A stretch of 40,069 bases of DNA from an uncultured Pirellulaceae bacterium (lineage in GTDB: Bacteria; Planctomycetota; Planctomycetia; Pirellulales; Pirellulaceae), in NCBI GenBank assembly GCA_937944405.1, contig CALDYR010000010.1, forward strand, positions 1-40,069, given 5' to 3'. Positions 1-9,600 of this stretch are shown here, one piece after another. The notes beneath the pieces are model-generated. The model was given only the letters and a program-made list of their open reading frames with translations. It did not search any database and was not told where the DNA came from. The translations under genes and the position numbers were made by a program. The first letter of the stretch is position 1. Every line of letters starts with the position of its first letter.

Positions 1-69
1 ATCCGTTTTCGCAGCCCTAATTTTCATTTTTTGAAGTCGCGAGCACAAGGCTCCCTTACCCTCAAGGCG

Positions 70-1161
70 GGGCGATTGCACTGTGTTTTACCGAGCGAAA
101 ACCACTTTCCCCATGTAGTCGTCGTCCCATCCAGCATTTAGTCGCTTGTGCCTGACTCCACCCTTCGCCGTCTTCTCTTGTTTCAGCAAGCTCAACGCAG
201 TCCGTCGTAGGGCACTGAAATTCTCGTCGCCGTGTCCCTTGCGGATACGACATTGATCCTCGCCGAACGTCACGTCGAGTTGCCAATGCAAACTGTTTTC
301 AATGCCCCAATGACCACCCACAGCGCCCGCAAACTGCTCGCCACCGAGCTGTTTGTTCAGGATGAAGTAGCGCACCGCAATTTCGTCTCCCTTGCTCCTT
401 TTGGTGTTGTTGATCGCCATACCGATGGCCGCAAAATCTTCCCAACTGAGCAAGAAAAAAGTTCCTGATGCCTTGGTGTAAAGTGGGTTGATTGCCTTTG
501 ACTGACAGACAGTAGTCAGCTCCCTCGGCGACAATCTTCGCAGCGCTCTTGGTTTCGCATCCCATCGCGTCGATCGTTCACCCCCCCGGAAACGTCGATG
601 ATTTCCGGCAATTTTGGGATCGCCGTGATTTCGTTGCTCTTCTTGTGGCCGCCCGTCTGACCAAGGCTAATATGGTTAGCCGTGGCCCACGCGCTGACCC
701 TATGAATCGCCGCCTTGCCGCTTGCCCGATCGTAGCTTCGCCGAAGTACCTTTCCGTCAATCGCGATGACTTGGCCGACGGTTGTCTTGTGCAAGTCTGT
801 GAGCCACGCCAGCAAGATCGGTTCAAACTCCTCCGGCTTGATCGCATTGAGAACTGCATTAAAGCGATCGTGCGAAGGAACTCCTTGGGACATGTCCAAA
901 AACTTCGCAATCGCCACATAATCATCCGCGCCAGCAACCACAGCGCAAATCGTCATGAACAAAATATTGACCAGCGAATAAACCGGTTCGCCACAACTCG
1001 GATCGGCGAAGTGGCCAAGTTGACCGACCAGCGAAGCGGAGCGTTCCATTATCTTCATCCCAAGGCAGAGCGTGCGCCCGACGGTCGGAAATCAGCAGCC
1101 AAAAAACGAACCCCTTTCAGATCGCCAAACCGCCCAGCACACCGCAACCGAACCAATCGCC
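70..1161 (-). mobile_element. ISAs1-family insertion sequence remnant, copy 1
   Basis: The extent is set by the transposase remnant (88-1058) plus possible ends. The 3' flank starts with GGGCGATT at 70-77, and that same octamer begins the homology with the second copy at 3101. A partial inverted match (CAATCGCC, 1154-1161) lies about 100 bp upstream of the transposase start and could be the other terminal repeat, but only 8 bases match, so the right boundary is weak. The element is no longer autonomous because the transposase is broken in at least two places. Confidence 0.55.
88..1058 (-). pseudogene. ISAs1-family DDE transposase, frameshifted and internally deleted
   Basis: Read on the minus strand, three consecutive reading frames together match an ISAs1-type transposase. 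The N-terminal part (1058 to about 590) carries the family motifs VIAIDGKVLRRS, VSAWA and KSNEITAIP. It then shifts frame at a run of seven C at 581-587, where GGVNDRRDG replaces the expected hydrophobic strand leading to TIDAMGC. The middle frame (565 to about 455) has AMGCETKSAAKIV and VKGNQPTLH. It then jumps to a third frame (534 to 88) with [18 protein letters not shown] and DVTFGEDQ. About 50 codons normally present between KGNQPTLH and AIGMAINN are missing, and roughly 15 residues seem to be lost near the start (VAIAKFLDMS). Family identity is confident; the exact indel sites are my reading. Confidence 0.85.
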
Positions 1162-1293
1162 ACAACCACCCCGGGGAACCCAGACCTCCCATAATCTCAG
1201 CTTGTTTAAATTGACGAGGGCGTTTTTGCCAGCAATTGTAAAGTTAATTGTTCGCTTCCATCCAGTCCCTCTACTTCACATTGAGCACTTCAT
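1059..1293. other. Intergenic region between IS remnant and beta-helix gene
   Basis: No gene is seen. Bases 1059-1160 are probably the 5' non-coding end of the IS remnant; the rest is the leader of the following plus-strand gene. No convincing ribosome-binding site precedes the ATG at 1294 (upstream bases TTGAGCACTTCAT). Confidence 0.4.
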
Positions 1294-2691
1294 ATGAGTT
1301 CTAAAACAATACGCTGCCGATTCATTGCGACGCTGGTCATCCTGAATTTTTATCTCGTTACTTCTTCAGTGGATTCTGTCGTCGCCCAAAATTTTTACGA
1401 CCCCTCCTTAGAAACACGCGATGTGATCGTTGATGTCCAGGCTGACTATGGTGCAAATGGGCTTGGTAATCGGGATGACTCGAATCGCTTTCAATCTGCG
1501 ATTAACTTTGTTTCCAGCCAAGGCGGGGGCGTCGTAACCGTTCCTCAAGGTTCGTACCAAATTCGCAATGTCGATCTGAAATCAAATGTTCACGTTGAGA
1601 TTGACGCAAATGCTGTTTTAAGTCCATTGCTGCCCCCCACCAACCGAATCAATGTTCTTTTTAGGTTAGGCAATAGTGCTCTGGCGGAGAATGTTAGCAT
1701 CCGAGGAATCGGTGGAAGCTTCAACGTTGAAATCCCCCCGGCTGCATCCCGCACCATGGTGTTTTCTTTGTTGAATGTGAGAAATTTTTACATCGCCAAC
1801 GTCGACATTCAAGATAGCCTATCGGTGTTCTCCAGCTTTTCGATGCATCCAGGATTAAGAACCGCCAATGACACCGGCATTCCAACGCGTGGGACGATAG
1901 AAAACGCCCGCACTTTTGGGGCTCACTTCGGCTACGGGTTGATTCAGGTGCAAGCGGCAGATTCAGTCAATTTCAGAAACTTGTACGGCGAAGGCGGTGT
2001 TACGCTTAGACTTGAATCGGGATGGGCCAGACTCAATGACTGGCAGCCAAACGGTGTTGGCATTTTCGATATTGTCGGTGACAACATCGTTAGCGAAGAT
2101 GGAAACGCGGCGGTCATGCTCTCGCCTCATGCCATGTTCAATGGCGAAGTTCACATCAACAACATCCTGTCATTGGGCAGCGGATTTGCAGCGCGACTTG
2201 GGGGAGGGTTTGTCTCACGAAGGTACACTAATCCGAACTTAGTTCCCGGCGAATTCGCGGCTAGTTCATTAACCAACATTCGTGCGGTGTATGGTACAAA
2301 CGCTCAGATCAGACGCGATCACATTCGCTTCGTCCCCGATGAATTAGTAGGACTGGTCCAAGACCTTGCTGACTCTGAGGACGGGGGCGAGAGTGTCCGT
2401 GGCCCTTCCGCCGCTCCAGTGCTGTTCCAGCCTAATTACGATGTTTCGCTGGTTAATTTGTCGCAAGAGGGATTCGAGTTCAGTCCAAGGGTAGTTCCCG
2501 AAGAAGCTTTTCAGTTCAATCCGCTGTTGGGAGATTGCAACCTCGATGGTGTAGTAAACTTCGCGGATATTGCTCCGTTTACCCGACTCCTGTCCAGGGG
2601 AACCTTTCTTGAGGAAGCCGACTGTAACCGAGATGGCGTTGTCGACTCTTTGGATGTCCGCCCGTTTATAGAAATTTTGTCACGAAGTTAG
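1294..2691 (+). CDS. Secreted right-handed beta-helix (pectate-lyase-3-like) protein with dockerin-like tail
   Basis: The protein has 465 residues. Residues 1-31 form a signal peptide ending near VDSVVAQN, so it is probably exported. Residues about 45-105 resemble the N-terminal motif of the pectate-lyase-3 / glycosyl-hydrolase-28-like beta-helix family: VQADYGANG, then DDSNRFQSAINF and GGGVVTVPQGSY. The middle is beta-rich and Asn-rich, as expected for helix coils. The C-terminus (about 412-465) holds two Ca-binding-loop-like motifs, GDCNLDGVVNFADI and ADCNRDGVVDSLDV, the dockerin-type tail common on exported proteins of Pirellulaceae. The likely role is binding or cleavage of an extracellular polysaccharide, but no catalytic residues are assigned. 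It is bracketed by two same-strand ISAs1 remnants, suggesting past mobilisation. Confidence 0.85.
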   Translation: MSSKTIRCRFIATLVILNFYLVTSSVDSVVAQNFYDPSLETRDVIVDVQADYGANGLGNRDDSNRFQSAINFVSSQGGGVVTVPQGSYQIRNVDLKSNVHVEIDANAVLSPLLPPTNRINVLFRLGNSALAENVSIRGIGGSFNVEIPPAASRTMVFSLLNVRNFYIANVDIQDSLSVFSSFSMHPGLRTANDTGIPTRGTIENARTFGAHFGYGLIQVQAADSVNFRNLYGEGGVTLRLESGWARLNDWQPNGVGIFDIVGDNIVSEDGNAAVMLSPHAMFNGEVHINNILSLGSGFAARLGGGFVSRRYTNPNLVPGEFAASSLTNIRAVYGTNAQIRRDHIRFVPDELVGLVQDLADSEDGGESVRGPSAAPVLFQPNYDVSLVNLSQEGFEFSPRVVPEEAFQFNPLLGDCNLDGVVNFADIAPFTRLLSRGTFLEEADCNRDGVVDSLDVRPFIEILSRS

Positions 2692-3100
2692 GTGCTGCCA
2701 ACGGTGTGTAAACAGAGTTTTGGGCGGTGTCTTGTTTCATAACTGGTCACCGTATGTAGGCCAATGAGCTCGGTGCTTCTGAATCTTGCCGCATTGCGTT
2801 GATTGATTTTAGCGGGAAACCGAAGAAGCTCGTTGGAAAAGGTTCGCCGGCGCTGGTAGATTAAATCGGACAAAAAGCTACCGCCGCTGGAGCGAGCCAA
2901 CCAGCACCACTGGCTGCCCTCAAGGACTGCCCGAGGGGGCGCCGTTAGCGTCGTGCGACTTCGGAACTGCATCGAGCAACTGGTTGTCACGCTCGAGCCA
3001 CTTCGGCAAACTGGTCTGGTGAATGCACTGTTGCAAATCGCTGGCCGCAGCTGCGAAAATCGAAAGCCCATCCTTGCGCGATCGAATCACACTGCGGTCA
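2692..3100. other. Non-coding or decayed stretch between beta-helix gene and second IS copy
   Basis: About 410 bases without a recognisable gene. Open frames exist on both strands (minus 2688-3071, plus 2953-3186) but their translations are Arg/Ser/Cys-rich, have no family motif and run into the neighbouring gene or IS. I see no clear terminator after 2691. Confidence 0.4.
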
Positions 3101-3651
3101 GGGCGATTTCACGGTGCTGTACCGAGCGAAAACCACTTTTTCCATGTAGTCGTCGTCTCATCCAGCATTTAGTCGCTTGTGCTTGACGCCACACTTCGCC
3201 GTCTTCTCTTGTTTCAGCAAGCTCAACGCAGCCCGTCGTAGGGTACTGAAATTCTCGTCGCCGTATCCCTTGCGGATACGACATTGATCCTCGCCGAACG
3301 TCACGTCGAGTTGCCAATGCAAACTGTTTTCAATGCCACAATGATCACGCACAGCGCCCCAAACTGCTCGCCACCGAGCTGTTTGTTCAGGATGAAGTAG
3401 CGCACCGCAATTTCGTCTCCCTTGCTTCTTTGGGTGTTGTTGATCGCCATACCGATGGCCGCAAAATCTTTCCAACGCAATGCGTCGGGAAGCTCATCGG
3501 GGAGCGGACAAATGTAGCAGCTTCGTTGCTCATCTCGTGGACGCCCGTCTGGCCAAGGCTAATATGGTTAGCCGTGGCCCACGCGCTGACCCTATGAATC
3601 GCCGCCTTGCCGCTTGCCCGATCGTAGCTTCGCCGAAGTGCCTTTCCGTTA
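3101..3651 (-). mobile_element. ISAs1-family remnant, copy 2 (shorter)
   Basis: Nearly identical to bases 70-750 of copy 1: both share GGGCGATT and then TACCGAGCGAAAACCACTT. Homology ends at about 3651, where CCTTTCCGTTACAGG replaces CCTTTCCGTCAATCG of copy 1. Compared with copy 1, about 190 bases (roughly 440-630 of copy 1) are missing near 3475-3530, replaced by a short unrelated segment. Everything upstream of the IDGK motif region is lost. Confidence 0.7.
3101..3651 (-). pseudogene. ISAs1-family transposase fragment (middle and C-terminus)
   Basis: The C-terminal piece (3475-3158) reads [19 protein letters not shown] and [20 protein letters not shown], matching copy 1. It ends early because the Trp codon after RLNAG is now TGA. 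The upstream piece, about 3650-3540, encodes the LRRSYDRASGKAAIHRVSA segment in another frame; its overlapping frame shows only an Arg-rich shadow. No complete DDE triad remains, so this is an inactive relic. It lies on the same strand as copy 1, about 3 kb away. Confidence 0.75.
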
Positions 3652-3974
3652 CAGGAGCAACAAGCCCATGGAATATCCGGGCTAAGTTGAAGCCCGTCCT
3701 GATTAACTGCTGGTAAGGTTGTTGCCTCACACGACGCTGCCCAAGCGCAGGTGGTTCGAACCGAGCCTTGATTGTATTATAATCGTAAAAGGTTCAAACG
3801 GCATTGAAGTTGCCCCGCCGTGCTTGGCGCGGAAGAATCATGTTGAATGCTCCGTCAGCCCGGGGCGGTTATGTCCATGACGTCGGACCAAAGATCGCCG
3901 GAAACCACGACATCCGTTCACCCCGGGGTTAAGCCACCAGCACGGGGTTAAGCCACCAGCAAGTAGACGACTCT
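3652..3974. other. Intergenic stretch after IS copy 2
   Basis: No gene is recognisable. It contains a 19-bp tandem duplication at 3924-3961 (separate entry). The segment 3740-3890 is low in coding character and looks like an old insertion scar, but I cannot name it. Confidence 0.35.
3924..3961. repeat. 19-bp tandem duplication (2 copies)
   Basis: The unit CGGGGTTAAGCCACCAGCA occurs at 3924-3942 and again at 3943-3961 with no mismatch, 13 bases upstream of a small membrane-protein ORF. Confidence 0.9.
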
Positions 3975-4226
3975 ATGGTTTTCAAGAAATCTATCAGCAA
4001 GGTTAAGAATCCAAGGTTAGGATGTGGATTTACCGCAGTGGTCGGGCTGACGTCAATCTTTCTGTTGATCTTCAATGGAATGGTGCTGGATTCACTGCTG
4101 GGCGACAACATCAGCCCTGAAGACATGCGTATCGTAGGACCAATTCAATTCGTCGGATCGGTGGTGATGATCTTTTTCGAATACTGGATCTTCGATCGTA
4201 TTGCGGCGCGATTCGGGAAACGATAA
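3975..4226 (+). CDS. Small two-helix membrane protein, hypothetical
   Basis: 83 residues, not recognised. A basic N-terminus (KKSISKVKNPR) is followed by two hydrophobic segments, residues about 19-40 (TAVVGLTSIFLLIFNGMVL) and about 57-72 (IQFVGSVVMIFFEYWIF), and then a basic end (ARFGKR). This fits a small inner-membrane protein with both ends in the cytoplasm. The start at 3975 follows directly after the 19-bp tandem duplication, and there is no clear Shine-Dalgarno. Either flank is mobile-element debris, so it could be a passenger gene; the regular hydrophobic pattern argues against a chance ORF. Confidence 0.5.
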   Translation: MVFKKSISKVKNPRLGCGFTAVVGLTSIFLLIFNGMVLDSLLGDNISPEDMRIVGPIQFVGSVVMIFFEYWIFDRIAARFGKR

Positions 4227-4390
4227 TTGGAAAACGAACAATAAAACGTGATTCAATGGGCCGCGCGATTAGGGTTTAACCCCAGCCTTTTATAGGTAGC
4301 AAATTTCGGCCAGCACTCTGTTTGCTTGTATTGCTTGTGTTTCACATAAAGAATAGTCGCTTTGTGTCCCTTGGTTTATCAGGCTGAGCG

Positions 4391-4783
4391 ATGAGATTCG
4401 TTGAAACCGCCTTTGAGAAGTTTTCGAAACAGAAACCAGTAAGCGTGATGGCGGGGGCGCTGATCGCCAACACGCTTTCGTGCGCGCGTCTGGACAAGAT
4501 TTTCGATCAGCATGCCGACCAGCAATACAACGGCGATCTTCTGTTTTCTACAGTCGCCGATCTGATGGGTGAAGTGGTACTGCGGATTCAACCGTCAGTC
4601 AACGCAGCGTGGCTTGATAGGAAAGATGAAAACGGTTTGCCGGAAACATTTAGCCCAGTGAATTCAAAAAGAACAATTGGAAAAAGAAGCCAAGGCCACC
4701 TGCAAAAGACGAACGAAACGAAAACGAAAACACGAATCAACTTTCAAAGTCCTCGAAAAGGCTGGAAACTCGTGAGAAAATGA
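4391..4783 (+). pseudogene. IS4-like transposase remnant (N-terminus with deleted core)
   Basis: The first 75 residues (MRFVETAFEKFSKQKP, ARLDKIFDQHADQQY, LLFSTVADLMGEVVLRIQPSVNAAW) match the N-terminus of a transposase family common in Pirellulaceae, whose members are several hundred residues long. After residue 76 the similarity stops, and the remaining 55 residues are Lys/Arg/Thr-rich. In a shifted frame (4659-4775) the same DNA gives a basic segment ending in HESTFKVLEKAGNS, which could be the original C-terminus joined after loss of the whole catalytic core. The N-terminal call is fairly sure; the C-terminal idea is inference. Confidence 0.6.
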
Positions 4784-4803
4784 CAGCTATAAAAAGGCTG
4801 CCC

Positions 4804-6525
4804 TCAGGGCTTAAAACTCTCTGTTTGTCGGGCGGTTCTGACCGGGGCACTGTCAGTAGTTTTAACGATTTTCACCGACCGACTTCCTAAGGCAAATCTG
4901 GGCCGCTGGTTCGATTTTTCAATCACCATCGCGCGAAGATCGCAATCACCTTTGACTCCAACTGGGATCTCGATCGACGTTTCAAACGGGCCCGCCGCAA
5001 TGAATAGCCCCTTGGTGACGCAGACTTGGTCATGGGCTTGTAAGTAGGTGCGTTGATAGTCCGCCATTTTTTCATCGTCGGAATCAAAACGCCGACGTCG
5101 CTTGGGACGCTTGCGAAATCGGTCGCGCTGATAGACCAGTTCGATCGTCAGTTCTCCGGCGAATGCACTGGTGCCGGAGACGACCATCCGATGGCCGGGG
5201 TGTGATTGGGCATCACAGAGGAGCGCCAGTTGCTCAGGCCGTTGTACACGCAGCAAGGGGTCGCCCAATAAATTCACCAGATGCAAGTGCTCACGTTTTT
5301 CGGCATCTAATCGTTTGGGCAACGGGCTCAACGAGCGTCCCATGCTTTCGATCAACCGCCGATACTTATCGTCGGCGCCCGGTTGCCGGAGCGCCATCGC
5401 CATTTTCGATTTACGCAATAACTGGCCGATGGTGATGCAGCGGCCTTCAAAAAATTCGTCCGCCATTTCAATAGACAATAGGCTCATCGCGTAGGGCATG
5501 GTCACCCGTGATCCGCAAATAACAGCCACCGGTCCACCGGCCTGTTTGAGCATTTGTTCGGCCAAACAATCTCGACTGCTGTCCAGCGCCCCGGCATAGC
5601 AGGACAAAAAAATGGCGATCGGGCTACCGAACTGGCAATTCAGCGCGACCGCGCTTTGATGGTCTAAAATATCAAAACGTTGTTCCGGGACACGCACTTT
5701 GTCTAACCGCCGCCGGTCGCCGTGGCCGACATAGATCCAGAACAAGCAACCTTCGTTGAAACGTTGGATCGACGTCTGCGAAAACAAACGCGGGTCAGGG
5801 CAGTAGGGGCTTTGCCAACTCGCGTACGTGACCGACGTGTCATAACTGGCAGGGATTTTATCGGTAATGATTTGTTTGGCCGTGCTTTCGATCAACCCAT
5901 CGGTGACGGTCCCAAATCCGCCCAATCCCGCCACGAGGTTGACTCGCCGACGCCAGCTGGGGTCGGCGCTGCTGGTTTCATATTCGATAACGCGGTCAAC
6001 GTATGCTTTCAGCTCCTGGGCGTCGGTGGCGATAATGCGGCCGACATTCAATTCCGGCAGCGCGTCGCCATTGAGATCGGCGTAGGTATTGTCAGTCGCA
6101 ATTTCAGGTTCCGAACCAAACATAAAATTGACTTCGGCCATCACATGAGTTGTCGGCAACAACGATTCCTGCGGCAGCGTCCAATCCGCCGCGTCGCCCA
6201 CCAAGACGAGATTTTCAATCTGTTGATGCCGCGCGACGATGCGCTGAATGAAGATTCGATTTTCAGCGGCAAACCGACGACTGTGGACGACTAAAAGACG
6301 GTGCCCTTGGCCGGTTCGGTAGTCGACCCAATCTTGAAGCGCCGGCGTCAATTGAGGTGCCGCGACGACCAAAGTGTCGTAAGGTTGAACCGTTTGAGCA
6401 TCGGCCGTTTGAGCATCGGCCGACATCACCAGCAGTAGCAGTAGCAGCGCGAAACAACCATGAATTAAACAACGGGTGAGGGTCTGAGCATTCACGGCGA
6501 GTTTTCCCAAGAGTAGACGGCACAT
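4804..6525 (-). CDS. Secreted C25 (gingipain-type) cysteine peptidase
   Basis: 573 residues. Residues 1-38 form a signal peptide (CFALLLLLLVMSADAQ), so the protein is exported. The body fits the gingipain catalytic fold: YDTLVVAAPQLTPALQDWVDY, the VGDA segment (NLVLVGDAADW), DNTYADLNGD and PELNVGRI, which is the family's usual substrate-domain start. The catalytic dyad is visible: His268 in YVGHGD and Cys309 in FLSCYAGA, each after a hydrophobic strand as in clan CD. Cleavage specificity cannot be read. The C-terminal 130 residues look like an Ig-like beta domain. A 15-bp tandem duplication (6391-6420) doubles ADAQT just after the signal peptide. It is 88 bases downstream of the CHAT gene on the same strand, so the two are probably co-transcribed. 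Confidence 0.85.
   Translation of the reverse strand: MCRLLLGKLAVNAQTLTRCLIHGCFALLLLLLVMSADAQTADAQTVQPYDTLVVAAPQLTPALQDWVDYRTGQGHRLLVVHSRRFAAENRIFIQRIVARHQQIENLVLVGDAADWTLPQESLLPTTHVMAEVNFMFGSEPEIATDNTYADLNGDALPELNVGRIIATDAQELKAYVDRVIEYETSSADPSWRRRVNLVAGLGGFGTVTDGLIESTAKQIITDKIPASYDTSVTYASWQSPYCPDPRLFSQTSIQRFNEGCLFWIYVGHGDRRRLDKVRVPEQRFDILDHQSAVALNCQFGSPIAIFLSCYAGALDSSRDCLAEQMLKQAGGPVAVICGSRVTMPYAMSLLSIEMADEFFEGRCITIGQLLRKSKMAMALRQPGADDKYRRLIESMGRSLSPLPKRLDAEKREHLHLVNLLGDPLLRVQRPEQLALLCDAQSHPGHRMVVSGTSAFAGELTIELVYQRDRFRKRPKRRRRFDSDDEKMADYQRTYLQAHDQVCVTKGLFIAAGPFETSIEIPVGVKGDCDLRAMVIEKSNQRPRFALGSRSVKIVKTTDSAPVRTARQTESFKP
6391..6420. repeat. 15-bp in-frame tandem duplication in the C25 peptidase gene
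   Basis: The unit CGTTTGAGCATCGGC occurs at 6391-6405 and 6406-6420 without mismatch. On the coding strand it repeats five residues (ADAQT) at the predicted signal-peptide cleavage region. Confidence 0.9.
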
Positions 6526-6613
6526 CAGCGATCAGGAGATGACTATTACGAAAATCGCCATTTCAAGCAACAGCGCTGCGGCTATCGTTTGCCCGCTGCG
6601 GCCAACCCCACTG

Positions 6614-9600
6614 CTACTTGTTCTTGCCGCCGATCTTCCACACGGCCCCCTGTTGATCGTCGCCATCTTCACCTTCAAGATTTTCGTGATCAACGTCTTT
6701 TTTGGTACTGCCTTGATCAACGTTGATTTTCTCTTTTTCACCTTCTGGGGGCTGCGTTTTTTCGATTCCTACCGGCTGCATTTTCACGTTTTTCATTTCC
6801 CCCTTTGGCATCGCGGGGTCGGCCGCGTTGGCCGCAGCGTGGTCTTCGCCCATTGCGGGATTGTCTAACGACGCCAGCACTGCGGGATCGGTGCCCCGTT
6901 GGTCATCGTACGAAACCAGCATTGGCCCGGCCCAGAAGAAGGGATGGTCGGCGCTGATTTCGTGCGGGTTGGCATCGGCTTTGACACGCGGTTCTTTGAC
7001 GCGATCAATTTTCACGGATTGCACGTGTTTGATCGCGTTTTGCAACGCTAAAGTGACCGGCATCGCGGCGGCGTATCGTCCATATCGCGCCCCGAGTTCG
7101 GCTTGCGTCTGCCCACCAGCATTCCAGCGCGACAGCAGCACCGACCGACCGCCTGCGGCCATGATGCTGGTCGCGGTGAAGAACATTTCGCTGCCATCAG
7201 GGCGCGCAATACCGCCTGCGCCACCGATCGAATTCAACCCCGTCATCACGACATGGTCGGGCGCCGCAAAGGGTATCTCCATCCAATCCAATAGAGTCCC
7301 CTGGGCCTGTGATTTTTTTCGACCGCTATCGGTTTGCAGCGGCTGCAAATTGAAAGCGCCATTTTTGGCCGACGCCGATTGCAGGACCACCAATTGATCC
7401 AATCGCCCGGCCAACTGATCGCCGGGCAAATGCCGACTACCGACGAGGTCTTTGGCATCGATTTCCTTCTCAAGCACTTCGGTGAACACGGCCTCAGCTA
7501 TTGACGAATCAGTTTGGGGGTACATCGCGCCGGTGACGACACCGGTAGTTTTGATTTCGCCGTCAGACGACGGTCGCGCGAAGGCTAAAAACAGGGTAGG
7601 GCAGTAACGTACTTTGGTGGTTTGAATTAAGGGCCGTTGGTCATCACCGTCACCGATTAAAAACGCTTCGATTGGCACGTACCACAGTAAACCATCGGGA
7701 ATCACGATCAGCTCTTTCGCCGCGGCTAATTGGTCGGCAGGAATATCCTCAAACAGATTCTCTTGAAACGCGCTGACCGCTTCCTTCCACGCGTCGGTGG
7801 CCAGCAACTGCGGGTCGGCGTAGTTGGCCGCCACCCCCATCGCACCCAGCAATTTCCCAACCCCCTTTTTCAGTGCGCCGGCGTCAACCAACCCAAGATA
7901 TCGCGCCCGTTGGTCGTCGAAAAAAAAGATGTGATACCCCGCAGCGGTTTGCAAAACACTGAACACGATCTGGTTGGGCTGTACAAATCCTTGGAGGTCC
8001 GAAGCGTTTCCGATCGGCGGGAAGGCCATCTCTGCCGGTTCGCGGCGCAACGCCATACTCGCAATTAACGACTCCTGGCGGGTGTAGATATCGGCTAGTT
8101 TGCGCATGGTTTGCCGTTGGGCCCGATCGTCATTCGATTCGGCAACCGGTTGTAACACGATCGCGGACAACCGATCCTTTAATAACGTGGCCTGGTTCAG
8201 CAAATCGCGATAGCCCGAATGACGCGTTAGTAACTCCTGTCGTTGTTTCAGCGCATCGGGTTTCAGAAATCGCACATCCCCTTGGAGCACCCACCGCAGG
8301 GACAGCAACCGTCCGCCCAGGGGCAGATCTGCGTAAAAGCGGTGGCGGCGAATTTGATCGGCCACTTCGACCGCGCGATCGATCTGTTTGCGGTTAATCA
8401 AAATTTCAAACCAACGTTCCAAAGCGCTCACATGCGGTGTCAATAAAAACGAAATCGCGTCCATCGGTTCGGTTCGCCACAATTGCTGGCTGGGGTCTTG
8501 CAACAGTTTGGTATACAACCGGTCGGCTTGTTTTTCCGTCAAAGACTGATTGGCAGCCATGTTATCAGCCAACTGAAGACGAAACAAAGCCGGCGATTTT
8601 GCGGTCAGTTCCTTCATTGCGGCCCGTAACGCGGTCAGTCCACCGCGCGTGTCGCCGGTTAAAAACTTATTGACCGCCGTCAAATAACGTAGTTTCCCCA
8701 CCAACGGGGTTTGCGCAATCTGGTTGCGATTGGTCATCAGATTGCCGGCCTGACTGAGGGCTTGATTGGACAACACAGCGTCCCCTGATTCCGACAGGCA
8801 CTCTGCTAAATTCACCTTCAAGGACGTTTCGAGCATTTGTGTACGCTCGCGACTGGCCCACTGGATCGCAGGCTCCAATGCCGGCAGCGGTGAACGTTGG
8901 GTCATCAGATGCGCTCTGGTGGCGATCGTAAAACCTTCTTCGACGACGTCGGGCTGCTGAAAATAGGCCCCCGCGTAGGTGGCTTCGAGCGCAAAATCCA
9001 ACGCCAAGTCAGGCTGTTCTTTTAGCACCCCGATGTGCGCCAGTTCGGATAGCGCCAGCGGCGTTAAGCGGTGATCTAACCCGCCCTGTAATTGCAGCGA
9101 TCCGGAGAGCGCGATGGCGGCTTTGTCGTGTTCCCCAATCGCCGACATCGCCATCCCATAAACGACACCATTGTAGGCGCCCAATAACGTCCCGTTGCCG
9201 ATGCCAGATTTCTTCACGCTGCCGGCTAATCGCAACGCATTGGGATCGTAACGGCCAGTTGGACCTGAAATTTGCCGGCGGCGCTGAATTGCCAACGCGG
9301 CACAGCGGAAAACTTCGGTAACGTCGACCTGACGAATTTCCGCTGGATCAAAAGTGCCGCCCTGTTCAAAGGCGCGCGATGCATCCAACCGACCACGCAA
9401 TACAGAAATACCATCGGAAACGTTAGCGATTTGCCCGTTGCGTTTTGACCTACCCCAGGTTATCCCGGCGCGCTGAAGGGCGCTGGTGTCGGACTGAATA
9501 ATGTCAGGCACGCGAATGTTCGATTGCCACCCCTGACGATTCAAACCAACATAAAGCTCTAAGGCTTCGTTGTAACGCTGCAACGCGGTCTGATAGTCGC

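Noticed and set aside
2688-3071. Minus-strand ORF of 127 residues
   Set aside because: Arg/Ser-rich, overlaps the stop region of the beta-helix gene and has no recognisable domain.
5722-6294. Plus-strand ORF of 190 residues
   Set aside because: It lies fully inside the C25 peptidase gene on the other strand, with no motif of its own; the peptidase has signal peptide and catalytic dyad.
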